Positions 1-7,842 of a stretch of DNA of 32,525 bases are shown here, one piece after another. Location: assembly GCA_031285245.1 (NCBI GenBank), contig JAITWN010000165.1, positions 1 through 32,525 of the forward strand. Direction: 5' to 3'. The stretch comes from Chromatiales bacterium. GTDB lineage: Bacteria; Pseudomonadota; Gammaproteobacteria; SZUA-140. The notes under the pieces are model-generated. The model saw only the letters and a program-made list of their open reading frames with translations. It was not told where the DNA came from and ran no database searches. Made by a program: the position numbers and the translations under genes. Position 1 is the first letter of the stretch; every line of letters starts with the position of its first letter.

Positions 1-1
1 C

Positions 2-595
2 AAAGATATGGCGGGTAGTTGGACCACCGGGGGTATGAAAAACGGTATCTCGGTGTTCTTCGACAGTATCCGCGACGCCATGCAGATTGTTTCGCGCCAG
101 TCTGATGAAACCTTCAAGCTGGTACAGTCGATTTATAAGCGCTTTCACGATGATTACGGACTGCGCGTCACGCCACCGCGTATGTTTCCGGCGAAGAAGT
201 TCAGTGAAGAGCTCGATTTGCTTTATCTGAAGGCTGAAGAATTCCGCAACAGCCCAAGCACAACCATGACGGAACAGAGCTTCGTGGTGAAAAAATTCTT
301 CATTTCACTGGTAAGCCATGCCCGTAATATCTTCATCCAGGCGAACAAGGAAGCCGATGCTTGGCTGAAGGAACTGGTCAACCCATTGGTCGGCCAGATT
401 CAGGAAATGCTCAGCAGCACCGAACGGCACATGAAGACCCTGAGCAAAATAAGGGAGTCCAAGGACAATCTGGAAGCTCAGCTCAATGAGCTCCTAACTA
501 TCAGAGATACCGTGACCCAGCAGACCGCCAGCCTGCAGCAGATTCGATGGGCGCTGGAAAAGTGCACACCACCGTCCCAGCAGTCCTCAAACTAA
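2..595 (+). CDS. C-terminal part of an unidentified coiled-coil protein (5' end outside window)
   Basis: The frame is open to the left edge, because two sense codons precede the ATG at 8. The true start therefore probably lies outside the window and this is the 3' end of a longer gene. About 195 residues are visible. They are mostly helical and soluble, with a charged heptad-like stretch near the C-terminus (about residues 130-185) that looks like a coiled coil. I see no membrane segment or catalytic motif. I do not recognise the family. A large GTPase or dynamin-type protein tail is a guess from the amphipathic helices only. The next gene on this strand is a 35-aa peptide after a 165-bp gap. 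Confidence 0.6.
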   Translation, partial: KDMAGSWTTGGMKNGISVFFDSIRDAMQIVSRQSDETFKLVQSIYKRFHDDYGLRVTPPRMFPAKKFSEELDLLYLKAEEFRNSPSTTMTEQSFVVKKFFISLVSHARNIFIQANKEADAWLKELVNPLVGQIQEMLSSTERHMKTLSKIRESKDNLEAQLNELLTIRDTVTQQTASLQQIRWALEKCTPPSQQSSN

Positions 596-760
596 AGACT
601 TAAGCCGCCCGTTAGCCTTTGTTTCTTTGGAATTCTTTCACCCTAAGGCCAAGCGCCGCGCCCGACACCGGCGGCTTGCGCCTGCTGGGTTGATCCATTA
701 CACTAGTCCGCAATTCTTTTGATTGATCGCAGTTTAGAAACTAGAGGGAGGGCTCGTTTC

Positions 761-868
761 ATGTTCCCAGGTCTTTTGGTACCGATTGTTATCTTCTTTG
801 GCCTAGCTGTTTTTCTGTCGAGCTCTATCGCTGGGCGCGCACTGCAGAACGTCAAGAAGAAGTCTTAA
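761..868 (+). CDS. 35-aa single-helix membrane peptide
   Basis: This short ORF is missing from the ORF track. It encodes 35 residues: one hydrophobic helix (LLVPIVIFFGLAVFL) and a basic C-terminal tail ending KKKS. A purine-rich ribosome site (GAGGGAGGG, about 744-752) lies just before the ATG, and an intrinsic terminator begins 22 bases after the stop. It therefore looks like a short transcription unit of its own. The predicted topology is N-out with the lysine tail in the cytoplasm. Size and shape recall the tiny accessory subunits of cbb3 oxidases (CcoM, CcoQ). It sits beside an oxidase-fragment gene, but no homology can be shown from so short a sequence. Confidence 0.6.
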   Translation: MFPGLLVPIVIFFGLAVFLSSSIAGRALQNVKKKS

Positions 869-890
869 AATACCGCTTGCGTCAGAAAAA

Positions 891-918
891 CCCGGCCTCT
901 GAATGCCGGGTTTTTTTT
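891..918 (+). terminator. Intrinsic terminator after the 35-aa peptide gene
   Basis: The stem CCCGGC/GCCGGG has an 8-base loop and is followed by eight T residues on the plus strand. It ends the transcript of the 35-aa peptide and lies only about 45 bases before the likely start of the next gene. Confidence 0.85.
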
Positions 919-964
919 GGCGTTTTTCCGATTACTCTTCCCCACTCTCGCTCATGTTGTGGTC

Positions 965-1504
965 ATGCCTCAGGAAACTCCCGCACAGGATCTGCGTAAA
1001 CTCATCAAGTTCCTGATCGCCTCGGCGTTCTACTTTTTTGTTGGAACTGTCCATGGCGTCGCTCAGGTTATTCCTTCAGTGCGTATCTGGCTCGATTCGA
1101 TTGGCAGCCCCTACGGCGGCCCCGGTCACATGATCGATCCCTTAGCCCACGCCCATATCAACGTCGTCGGTGGTGTCGTGCTCTTGTGCATGGCAGTCAC
1201 TTATTACATGCTCACCACGCTGTCGAGGCGACCGATCTGGTCCATGCGGCTGGTCGATCATTCCTTCTGGTGGACCGCGCTCGGCGTTGCCGGCTTCTAT
1301 TCCACGCTGATGACCTTCGGCATTGTCGAAGGCAATATGCTGCTGCGTGGTGAAACCGAGGCTATCTATAAATTACACCGCTTCTACGGCCCCTTCATCG
1401 CTATCATCTCGACCGGGATGGGCGTGGGTTTTTGGCTGTTTTTTGCCAATATTTTCATGACAGCTAAATCCATTTACTCTACCCCCTCGTCCAAAACCGC
1501 ATGA
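965..1504 (+). CDS. Four-helix membrane protein homologous to the C-terminal helices of CcoN (oxidase fragment protein)
   Basis: The ORF track starts at TTG 917, inside the terminator T-run. ATG 965 (179 aa) is more likely, and GTG 959 is possible. Four transmembrane helices are visible. Helix 2 carries AHAHINVVGG and ends TYY. Helix 3 starts near SFWW. Aligned without gaps to helices X-XI of the CcoN-like protein at 12413-13819, it shares both histidines of HxH, a glycine, YY, RR, S, L and FW at identical spacing. It is thus a stand-alone relative of helices IX-XII of oxidase subunit I, without the CuB ligands. HxH could bind heme b, which is inference. Its paralogue is at 15897-16445. The stop overlaps the start of the next gene (ATGA). 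Confidence 0.75.
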   Translation: MPQETPAQDLRKLIKFLIASAFYFFVGTVHGVAQVIPSVRIWLDSIGSPYGGPGHMIDPLAHAHINVVGGVVLLCMAVTYYMLTTLSRRPIWSMRLVDHSFWWTALGVAGFYSTLMTFGIVEGNMLLRGETEAIYKLHRFYGPFIAIISTGMGVGFWLFFANIFMTAKSIYSTPSSKTA

Positions 1505-2034
1505 TACTCGAGTGCGGATGCCCGTCGACTTATCCAGACTGGCACCAGCAAGATGTTGATCTGGGCGGACGCTGCATACACCAGGTTTCGGTTCCTATGC
1601 TGCTGCATATGCCGATTGGCTACGATGCACAGCTACGCCGGCAACAGGACAATATCGATCGGCTTGGACTTGAGGAGACCTGGCCCGGTCTAGCGCTGGT
1701 CCGGACCGGCATGCTGCGCGGCAATATCACCCGACTGCTGGAAAACACGGAATCGCCCTCCCATCACGTTTCCTGGCTGCCGCGCCCTTATCAGGTCTAC
1801 GCTCATTTGCATCATGGTGGGCTTGGCAGCGTACGCCCTGCACTGCGCGATATGCAGGCTCGGCTGCTCGATACCGGACGCATGCCTGGAGAATTACTGT
1901 TGGGACACTTGACCTGCACACGATGTGCAGATCAGCGCGGTGGGGAAAAGATACTTCTGCTCAGGCAGTGGCGCGAAAGCGCCGTATTACGCAAACGCAG
2001 AGAAAAAACAACCGGCGCTAGCGTGAAACGCTGA
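1501..2034 (+). CDS. Conserved-looking cytosolic protein of unknown function with Cys clusters
   Basis: The 177-aa ORF starts in an ATGA overlap with the oxidase-fragment gene, so the two are probably co-translated. There is no signal peptide or membrane helix. Cysteines occur as ECGC at the N-terminus, one near residue 25, and a CTRC pair at about residues 138-141. The N-terminal cysteines and the CxxC could bind a metal. The middle is rich in His and Arg. I do not recognise the family. Its 3' end overlaps the convergent FixH/YtkA-like gene by 17 bases. Coupling to a membrane heme-protein candidate suggests a maturation or sensing role, but this rests on context only. Confidence 0.6.
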   Translation: MILECGCPSTYPDWHQQDVDLGGRCIHQVSVPMLLHMPIGYDAQLRRQQDNIDRLGLEETWPGLALVRTGMLRGNITRLLENTESPSHHVSWLPRPYQVYAHLHHGGLGSVRPALRDMQARLLDTGRMPGELLLGHLTCTRCADQRGGEKILLLRQWRESAVLRKRREKTTGASVKR

Positions 2035-2392
2035 CCGGAAACTCCAGCACTCGCTCTTCAAGCCGATCACGCAGATACACATAGAGCGTCTGATCGCCAG
2101 AATCCAGCCGTACTGCCCGCCGATATACACCGATGTTGCCATCCTGAATCGCTTGCTGCCAGGGCGCATCGGGCTTGCTACGCAGAGACACCACCAAATC
2201 TTTGGCCGGTAAGTGATCTGAATTAGTGGCCACGATCATGAATTCATTCATTCCTTGTCGCAGAGGAATCGGGCGAAATTCGATCGTGATATTGATATCA
2301 CCCCATTGCTGAGACGGCAATCTCGACTGATCTCCATCATTACCGCAAGCAAGCAACATCAGCATCACCAGCATGACGACGAAAATCCTCAT
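2018..2392 (-). CDS. FixH/YtkA-like lipoprotein
   Basis: The ORF track starts at 2521, but the internal ATG at 2392 opens directly into a lipoprotein signal (MRIFVVMLVMLMLLACG) and overlaps the stop of the upstream cytochrome gene as ATGA. I choose that start (124 aa). After the lipid-modified Cys, the mature part is a single beta-rich domain with the pattern of FixH/YtkA domains (PIPLRQGMNEF, then alternating strands). Such domains occur in CcoH-type and copper-handling proteins of cbb3 oxidases. The normal CcoH membrane anchor is replaced here by a lipid anchor. It is the last gene of the long minus-strand chain. Confidence 0.6.
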   Translation of the reverse strand: MRIFVVMLVMLMLLACGNDGDQSRLPSQQWGDINITIEFRPIPLRQGMNEFMIVATNSDHLPAKDLVVSLRSKPDAPWQQAIQDGNIGVYRRAVRLDSGDQTLYVYLRDRLEERVLEFPVSVSR

Positions 2393-2703
2393 GCTGGATC
2401 TCTCGCATCCGCAGCATTGTGCTGGAGATAATCTAGGATCATGCGTAACTGCTCGGGCGGAATCGGCCCAATGCGGGTCGCAATCCTGCGTTGTTGCATA
2501 CGCGAAACGATCGCTGGCCACTCCGACGCAACGCGGCTACCCGACTGAGGCGCCGCGTGGCAACCACCACAATAATAGAGATACGCCTTCTGTGGCTCAT
2601 GCGGCGCATAATTTTCCTGCGCCGACGGAGGAGGTCCTTCAGAGGTACATGCCGCGAGCATCAGCGCACCAACAATTCCGACAACCGCTCTAGCCTGCAT
2701 CAT
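2389..2703 (-). CDS. Small monoheme c-type cytochrome, lipoprotein
   Basis: The 104-aa protein has a lipoprotein signal (lipobox LAAC, Cys19) and one heme c site, CGGCH (Cys45, Cys48, His49). The remaining 50 residues are a short helical cytochrome fold, with a Met in VSRMQQ as a possible sixth ligand. It would sit on the periplasmic face of a membrane and carry single electrons. Start and stop overlap the neighbouring genes by four bases. It follows the ccoG and CcoP-like genes, so it may supply a heme domain in trans to the heme-less CcoP-like protein encoded just upstream. That pairing is inference. Confidence 0.8.
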   Translation of the reverse strand: MMQARAVVGIVGALMLAACTSEGPPPSAQENYAPHEPQKAYLYYCGGCHAAPQSGSRVASEWPAIVSRMQQRRIATRIGPIPPEQLRMILDYLQHNAADARDPA

Positions 2704-3161
2704 GGTTTGCCAGAAGCATCCTGCTTCGATTCGCTGCTCTCATCGCTTCTAGACTGCTTGTCGCTATCGAGTCTGCCCGCGATGTTGCTACCGTAGAACT
2801 GAACCATAAAATAAACAAAAGCACCGAAAACCAAGATATACGCGATCGCGGCACCAAAACCCCAATTGACCCACTCGCGCTCATATCCCGGGCGATCGCC
2901 CCAGAACGGAAAACTCAGACCTATCGCCACCAGAAACACCATGACGATAATCGCGATGAACCAGACTGGGACATTGCGCTGCGACTCAGGGATTCGGTCT
3001 ACCAGCTCCCAATCCTCAAGACCGCGCTTGGCGAGGCGCTCTTCATCCGAAGCATAACCAAAGTGATCATCCGGCTGCGCGCCCCACTCACTGTGCACCG
3101 GATCCAGATTGGGAGCGGGCTTCCCGCTTTCATCCTGAGATTGTTTCTCTTCGTCGCTCAT
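2700..3161 (-). CDS. Two-helix membrane protein resembling the CcoP membrane domain, without heme
   Basis: The 153-aa protein has a charged N-terminus of about 65 residues, two membrane helices (about 66-86 and 98-121) and a hydrophilic Ser/Lys/Asp tail. Between the helices is FPFWGDRPGYE. The first helix with its preceding 'LEDWELVDR' segment recalls the start of CcoP, where an acidic segment leads into a helix and then a GYE motif. There is no CxxCH. The same FP(L/F)WG(D/Q)RP signature occurs in the 211-aa protein at 10770-11405, so the two are likely related. It overlaps ccoG and the cytochrome gene by four bases each and is probably a structural or assembly subunit. Confidence 0.6.
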   Translation of the reverse strand: MSDEEKQSQDESGKPAPNLDPVHSEWGAQPDDHFGYASDEERLAKRGLEDWELVDRIPESQRNVPVWFIAIIVMVFLVAIGLSFPFWGDRPGYEREWVNWGFGAAIAYILVFGAFVYFMVQFYGSNIAGRLDSDKQSRSDESSESKQDASGKP

Positions 3162-4501
3162 GCGCCTCCCTCAACCAGATGATGGACGCGGAAACTACGA
3201 CGCTCGCCATCTGGCGCGTTGAGATAAACCAAGAAAGGATGTAGCCCAGGCGCAAGACCAGCATTGATACGCAGATGGATATCCTTGCGACCGGCGCTCA
3301 AAAATTCGGCGTGATCCGCCTCTAACTGATAAGAACCCTCAGGCAGACCTTCGACGCTGACACTAATATCAACTGGCTGATAGAGCTTGCTCGCGATATT
3401 GATGCGGTAATCCCACTCGGCAGCATGCGCAGTCTCCGCGCGGTAAACCGTGTGTCGATAGGCATCATAAGACCACAAGCCCCAAGTGAACAACGCCACG
3501 CCAAACGCTGTCAGCATCGCTGCCCAAGGCGCACGCAACATCACCGAACCAACGTTGCCGCGTCGAGACGTCTGCGCGCCACTCTGCTCTCCGAACCCGA
3601 AACGCAGAAGACTATTGCCGGTCTTGCGCGCGCCGCGCACGGTGCTGCACGCAGTAATGCATTCACCACAGTTGATGCAGGCGTCATAAACCACCGTCTG
3701 CCGCGGATCAATGCCGATGAAGCAGGAGGTTTCGCAGAAATTACAACGCGCGCATTCATCCTGGTGGCTATTGTCATAGGCGATACGCAAGGTCTCACGT
3801 GTCTTAAAAGAATGCTGCCAAACACGATAGACACACATGAATCTGCACCAGAAGTGGCGCACAAACGCGATGTTGACGAACAGTATCAACACGAAGATGG
3901 TGTATATCCAATGCAGAGAGCCCGCGAGACGCTCATCGTGTTGGAACGTTACGAAATGCCACAGTTGTTCTGGAGAATAGAAATAGAACATCGGCACAAA
4001 CGCCGTCACCATTGCCGCGAGGAGAAAAACGCTACCGAGGATCGTCCAGTTGATCCACTTGTTTTTGCCAGAGGAAACTTTAATCGGCTTGCCATCCAGA
4101 CTGACCTCCGCGCGCTTACCAAGCAAGCGGTGCGTCATGTGATTAGCCCACTCAGCGAGCGTATTCTGCGGGCAGGACCAACCACAAAATGCTGTACCAA
4201 CTAGCGAATAAGTCATCACCAGCAGACTGGATAGCGCCAGCCATAAACCAATCACGATGTAGAAATCAGAAAACCAGATCTGCCGATCAAGGACAACGAA
4301 CGCACCATCCACCGGATCAATACGGAACAATCCGGAAACGGGGATCAGGATCGCAAGCAGAACTGTACCGATTTGGACTGCGCGGCGCCGGCTGTGCAAC
4401 TTGCGACCAGCCTTGGCATCCGCGCTGACAATGGGGATTTGCGACAGTGCCTTCGAGTAGTGCATGCCGCAAATACTAGCACGCGACGCATCATCTTTCA
4501 C
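3158..4501 (-). CDS. ccoG: CcoG/FixG-family iron-sulfur membrane protein (cbb3 oxidase accessory)
   Basis: The 447-aa protein has the full CcoG layout: N-terminal membrane helices, CGWSCPQ at about residues 111-117, more helices with a CRFMCVY segment, and two [4Fe-4S] ferredoxin motifs (CARCNFCETSCF and CINCGECITAC). A last helix and an Ig-like FixG_C domain follow. CcoG takes part in copper delivery or reduction during cbb3 assembly. Two positions depart from the usual pattern as I remember it: CF replaces CP after the first cluster, and CVY replaces CPY. GTG 4501 overlaps the upstream stop (GTGA) and is used here. ATG 4465 is an alternative that removes 12 residues. Confidence 0.9.
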   Translation of the reverse strand: MKDDASRASICGMHYSKALSQIPIVSADAKAGRKLHSRRRAVQIGTVLLAILIPVSGLFRIDPVDGAFVVLDRQIWFSDFYIVIGLWLALSSLLVMTYSLVGTAFCGWSCPQNTLAEWANHMTHRLLGKRAEVSLDGKPIKVSSGKNKWINWTILGSVFLLAAMVTAFVPMFYFYSPEQLWHFVTFQHDERLAGSLHWIYTIFVLILFVNIAFVRHFWCRFMCVYRVWQHSFKTRETLRIAYDNSHQDECARCNFCETSCFIGIDPRQTVVYDACINCGECITACSTVRGARKTGNSLLRFGFGEQSGAQTSRRGNVGSVMLRAPWAAMLTAFGVALFTWGLWSYDAYRHTVYRAETAHAAEWDYRINIASKLYQPVDISVSVEGLPEGSYQLEADHAEFLSAGRKDIHLRINAGLAPGLHPFLVYLNAPDGERRSFRVHHLVEGGA

Positions 4502-7131
4502 GAACCGGGCACGCTACGCACAGCATCGCCAAGCTGGGTTGCAGTGCGCACTTCACGGTCGAGCGGATTGACCGCAGAAAGCCGGGAAAGATACTGCGCA
4601 GCGAGCTCAGCATCACCGGTATCACGCGCCATTTGCCACAACATCCGCAGCGTATCGGCATGATCAGGGCGTGCGCGTAACAATGCCTCAAGCACCTGAC
4701 GGCGCTGTACAAATGGAACGCCACCGAGACTCGAAAGAACATTGTCTGCCAGAGCGAACCCCACCCAGCGGTCTTGCGGGTTCACCTCGAAAGCCGAGCG
4801 AATGAGCCGCTGTGCATCCGGCATATCGCTATTGATGCTTGCCAACCATGCGCGCAAGGCCAAAGCAGAGCCACTATACCCGCGCTCAAAATGACGCTCG
4901 TCCGCCGCATCAACACCAAGCTCTTTCATAGCGCTAGCTAGCGATGGGCGCTGCTGCAACAGCCACGACAACACCACATCGAGCTCGATACCGCCACCAT
5001 AACGCGCATGGGGCAAGCCGAACTCGATACGCGGCCACCATTCATCCTGCATGGGCCCCTCTGCGATCACCACTCGGCCGCAGTAGCGGCCGAGCCAGGT
5101 CCACAGACCTTCGCCACCGGTTTGATCAGCGCTCTGCGCCGAGCTCTCAGCGGATATTCTTTCCTGGACTGCACGCAGTCGTTCACGTGCATCAACACCA
5201 GACAAGCCGCCGACCATGGCGATGCGAAATCCATCCATGAACATCGCCGCATCTGGGAACACGTGCTCAAAGCTGCGCAAAACCGTTTGCAACGATTCAA
5301 TATCGAATTGATTCAGTGCCAGCCACTGCACAAAAACACCGCCCGGCGCGAGACGTGCGCGAGCACGCTCGAACTGCTGCACGGAAAGCAGCGCACTGCG
5401 CCCCACCAGATCAGGATGAAAAACATCGCCGACGATGACATCAAAGCGAGCGCTACTGACGCTGAGATAACGCCGCGCGTCATCACGCACAATCGTCGCA
5501 TAATCGCCCACATTGCCATTCACCGGCTTAAACCATAAGCGCGCAGCTTCGATCGCCCCTGCGGACAGCTCAACCGCGACACGGTCGAGAGCCGGATACC
5601 CGAGAGAACCCGCTGCCGAGACACCGGTTCCAAGTCCGAGGAAAAGTATCGAGTGTGGATCTGGGTGCAGTAACAATGGCAAGCGTGCCTGATTTTTCTG
5701 CAACTCCACCGCGGCCTGCTCGCTAGACGCATCCATACGCTGCAAATCACTCAGCAGAAGACGCTGCCCATCAGACTGCTCGATCACATGAGTAATCGCC
5801 ATAGCATCTTCATAGCGATAGAGATCATGACTTTCTTGCTGAGCAGGCATAAGTTTGGAAACCGGGGGGAAAACAGCAACTGGCGAGGCGAGCACAAGAA
5901 CAACTGGTAGCGCGAGCCACGTTACTCGTGAAGCCCACACCATTGCAGCTACCAACAGCGCCACCGCACCGACCACTATCGTCGCTGGCGTCCCAATCGT
6001 CGGCACCAGCAACAGCCCTGCAACCAATGCACCCAGCGCCGCACCAATCGAATTGATTCCATACAACAAAGGACCATGCGCACTGCCGCCATAGCGCTGA
6101 CTTAATAACGGCAGCCAGGAACCGAGCACAAAGGTCGCTGGTAGCGTAACAACAGCGAGTATTATTCCCTCGCTCCACAACGCTGCGGCAAGCGTGGAAA
6201 ACTCCTGGCGCTGAGCCCATGAGGAAATCCAAGGCAACGCATAAAGACTTGCGATACCAGTAGCCGCAGCCAGCATTGGCAGTACAGACAACCAATGCGA
6301 ACTCCTCATATGGCGCGCCAACAAACTACCAAGGCCGATGCCAAACAGATAAACCGCAAGGATCACTGCCATCACATATTCGGTGCGCAGCAACACCATA
6401 CCGTAGAGGCGAGTCCAGCCAACTTCGAGCAGAATCGCTGCAGCGCCAACTACGCCATATGCAAATAGCGCCAGCAGTGGTAGCGATAGCGCATCCGCGC
6501 TAGAAAGTGCAGAAGTATGTTCAGTACGCGCCCCACTCCAAGCCAGCAACGCTGCACCTCCCGCGACCAGAAGTCCTAGTGCTGCAATCCAACCGATCGA
6601 TGCCGTCCAACCGAACGCAGGCAGCAGCCACAATGGCAACAAGGCTCCAATCGCTGCGCCACAAGCATTGAACCCATAGAGCCGACCCAGCGCATGCTCG
6701 TCATCCGCGCCCATCGCGCGCAAGATCATGGGGAAGCCTGCCCCCATGGCAATCGCTGGCAATAGCATGAGGAATAGTAGTGCGCCCCCCTGCAAGAACA
6801 ACCAGGCGCTGAGCGACACATCAGGAGCAAAAACAGTCAGCGCTTTTTCCGCGTACCCAAGCAGCCAGGGCAGCACCAAAGCATAGAGCGCGATGGAGCC
6901 TTCGATGAAGGAAAATATCAGTAGCGGCTGCCGGCGACGTCCTAGCCAGCGTATGGCGAGCAAGCTGCCAAGACCAAGGCCCGCCATGAAAGCCGCAATA
7001 GTAACAACCACGCCGAAGATGCTGACTCCAAACTGCATCGACAGCATGCGCGCCCACAACACTTCAAACGCCAGACTAGTCGCACCAGAACCAGCATAGA
7101 GTACCGGAAGCAAGCGTCTCACCATGCTCAC
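4498..7131 (-). CDS. Fused membrane transporter-like/spermidine synthase-like protein with C-terminal TPR-like tail
   Basis: The protein is 877 aa from GTG 7131; ATG 7125 is an alternative start two codons in. Residues 1 to about 410 form a polytopic domain of about a dozen helices, of the type annotated as 'fused MFS/spermidine synthase' (start motif GATSLAFEVLWARML). Residues of about 430-660 are a Rossmann methyltransferase-like spermidine synthase domain with FLGLGTGVSA, VELSAGAIEAAR, DDARRYL and VGDVFHPD. Residues of about 700-877 look like helical TPR repeats. Members are widespread but the true substrate is generally unknown, so polyamine synthesis should not be assumed. It overlaps ccoG, which is an unexpected partner. 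Confidence 0.85.
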   Translation of the reverse strand: MSMVRRLLPVLYAGSGATSLAFEVLWARMLSMQFGVSIFGVVVTIAAFMAGLGLGSLLAIRWLGRRRQPLLIFSFIEGSIALYALVLPWLLGYAEKALTVFAPDVSLSAWLFLQGGALLFLMLLPAIAMGAGFPMILRAMGADDEHALGRLYGFNACGAAIGALLPLWLLPAFGWTASIGWIAALGLLVAGGAALLAWSGARTEHTSALSSADALSLPLLALFAYGVVGAAAILLEVGWTRLYGMVLLRTEYVMAVILAVYLFGIGLGSLLARHMRSSHWLSVLPMLAAATGIASLYALPWISSWAQRQEFSTLAAALWSEGIILAVVTLPATFVLGSWLPLLSQRYGGSAHGPLLYGINSIGAALGALVAGLLLVPTIGTPATIVVGAVALLVAAMVWASRVTWLALPVVLVLASPVAVFPPVSKLMPAQQESHDLYRYEDAMAITHVIEQSDGQRLLLSDLQRMDASSEQAAVELQKNQARLPLLLHPDPHSILFLGLGTGVSAAGSLGYPALDRVAVELSAGAIEAARLWFKPVNGNVGDYATIVRDDARRYLSVSSARFDVIVGDVFHPDLVGRSALLSVQQFERARARLAPGGVFVQWLALNQFDIESLQTVLRSFEHVFPDAAMFMDGFRIAMVGGLSGVDARERLRAVQERISAESSAQSADQTGGEGLWTWLGRYCGRVVIAEGPMQDEWWPRIEFGLPHARYGGGIELDVVLSWLLQQRPSLASAMKELGVDAADERHFERGYSGSALALRAWLASINSDMPDAQRLIRSAFEVNPQDRWVGFALADNVLSSLGGVPFVQRRQVLEALLRARPDHADTLRMLWQMARDTGDAELAAQYLSRLSAVNPLDREVRTATQLGDAVRSVPGS

Positions 7132-7199
7132 GCGCGAAGCCCGCTCAGCGCATCACATCTCTCACACCACTTCGCATTGGGAAAAACGCGCACGACAAC

Positions 7200-7574
7200 T
7201 CAGAAGGGAAAAAACCAGACAATTGCCACCACAGCATGAACAATGGCAAGCGTCACGCTGAAGCCAGCAAAGATCGTATGGGCGACAAAGACCTTCTTGC
7301 CATAGATTGCCATTGCAACACCAAGCCCTGCCGCCGTCAGCAAACATATGAGCAGAGCAATCCCCATGACAAAAAGAATGAGATGTTTGCGCTGATCAGG
7401 AATCGCATTGCGCAATTCCGCCGCACGCTGCGCCTCGGTGAATGCTCTGATCACTTGCCCATCGCCGGAAGATTCTGCCGCGAGAACAGTTGCACCAGAG
7501 AAAGAGAAAAATAAAGGCATCATCACCAACACAAGGGTGATACAGCAAAATCTGAGCTGTGCCAAAAAACGCAT
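7200..7574 (-). CDS. Small membrane protein of unknown function
   Basis: The 124-aa protein has a signal-like N-terminal hydrophobic segment (about 10-32), a short polar periplasmic stretch rich in Arg, Glu and Gln, and two C-terminal helices linked by YGKKVFVAHT. The last helix holds two histidines (AHT and VHAVVA), so a heme or metal site is possible but unproved. I do not recognise the family. It starts 10 bases after the stop of the preceding small membrane gene and belongs to the same chain. Confidence 0.65.
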   Translation of the reverse strand: MRFLAQLRFCCITLVLVMMPLFFSFSGATVLAAESSGDGQVIRAFTEAQRAAELRNAIPDQRKHLILFVMGIALLICLLTAAGLGVAMAIYGKKVFVAHTIFAGFSVTLAIVHAVVAIVWFFPF

Positions 7575-7584
7575 GATGCTGTGC

Positions 7585-7842
7585 TTATCGCTGCTCGGCT
7601 TCGGGGTTCACTTGTTCTTGAGCCCCCTTTTCACTCTCAGGATGACGCAGCGTCCACCAATAAAGCACCGCCATCAAAATAAATGGCACCATCAATATCA
7701 GTAACAGGAAAATGAAGATATACCAGATGGTATCAATGGTGACATGCAGATAGCGGTAGCTATCGAATGCAAAAGCCGGCGCTGGTAATAAAGCCAATAG
7801 AACGAGCGGCCAACGTGACAGGAACTTCAACAACATGATCAT
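7585..7842 (-). CDS. 85-aa membrane protein with signal-like N-terminus
   Basis: A hydrophobic N-terminal segment ending PAPAFAFD resembles a cleavable signal peptide. It is followed by one strong membrane helix (IWYIFIFLLLILMVPFIL) and a charged Glu/Gln-rich cytoplasmic tail. The start ATG overlaps the stop of the NirV-like gene as ATGA, which supports co-translation. The shape is like the membrane anchor of a cytochrome oxidase subunit II that has lost its metal domain, but this is only a resemblance. Function unknown. Confidence 0.65.
   Translation of the reverse strand: MIMLLKFLSRWPLVLLALLPAPAFAFDSYRYLHVTIDTIWYIFIFLLLILMVPFILMAVLYWWTLRHPESEKGAQEQVNPEAEQR

Noticed and set aside
602-677. 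8-bp inverted repeat AAGCCGCC/GGCGGCTT downstream of the first gene
   Set aside because: The 60-base spacer and lack of a T-run make it a weak terminator; chance is likely in GC-rich DNA.
917-964. N-terminal extension of the oxidase-fragment ORF from TTG 917
   Set aside because: The TTG lies in the T-run of the preceding terminator and there is no ribosome site; ATG 965 fits better.
2393-2521. N-terminal extension of the FixH/YtkA-like ORF
   Set aside because: It lies within the cytochrome gene on the same strand in another frame, and the internal ATG 2392 opens directly into a lipoprotein signal.
3425-4204. 259-aa plus-strand ORF
   Set aside because: It is antisense to ccoG, with shadow-like composition and no motifs.
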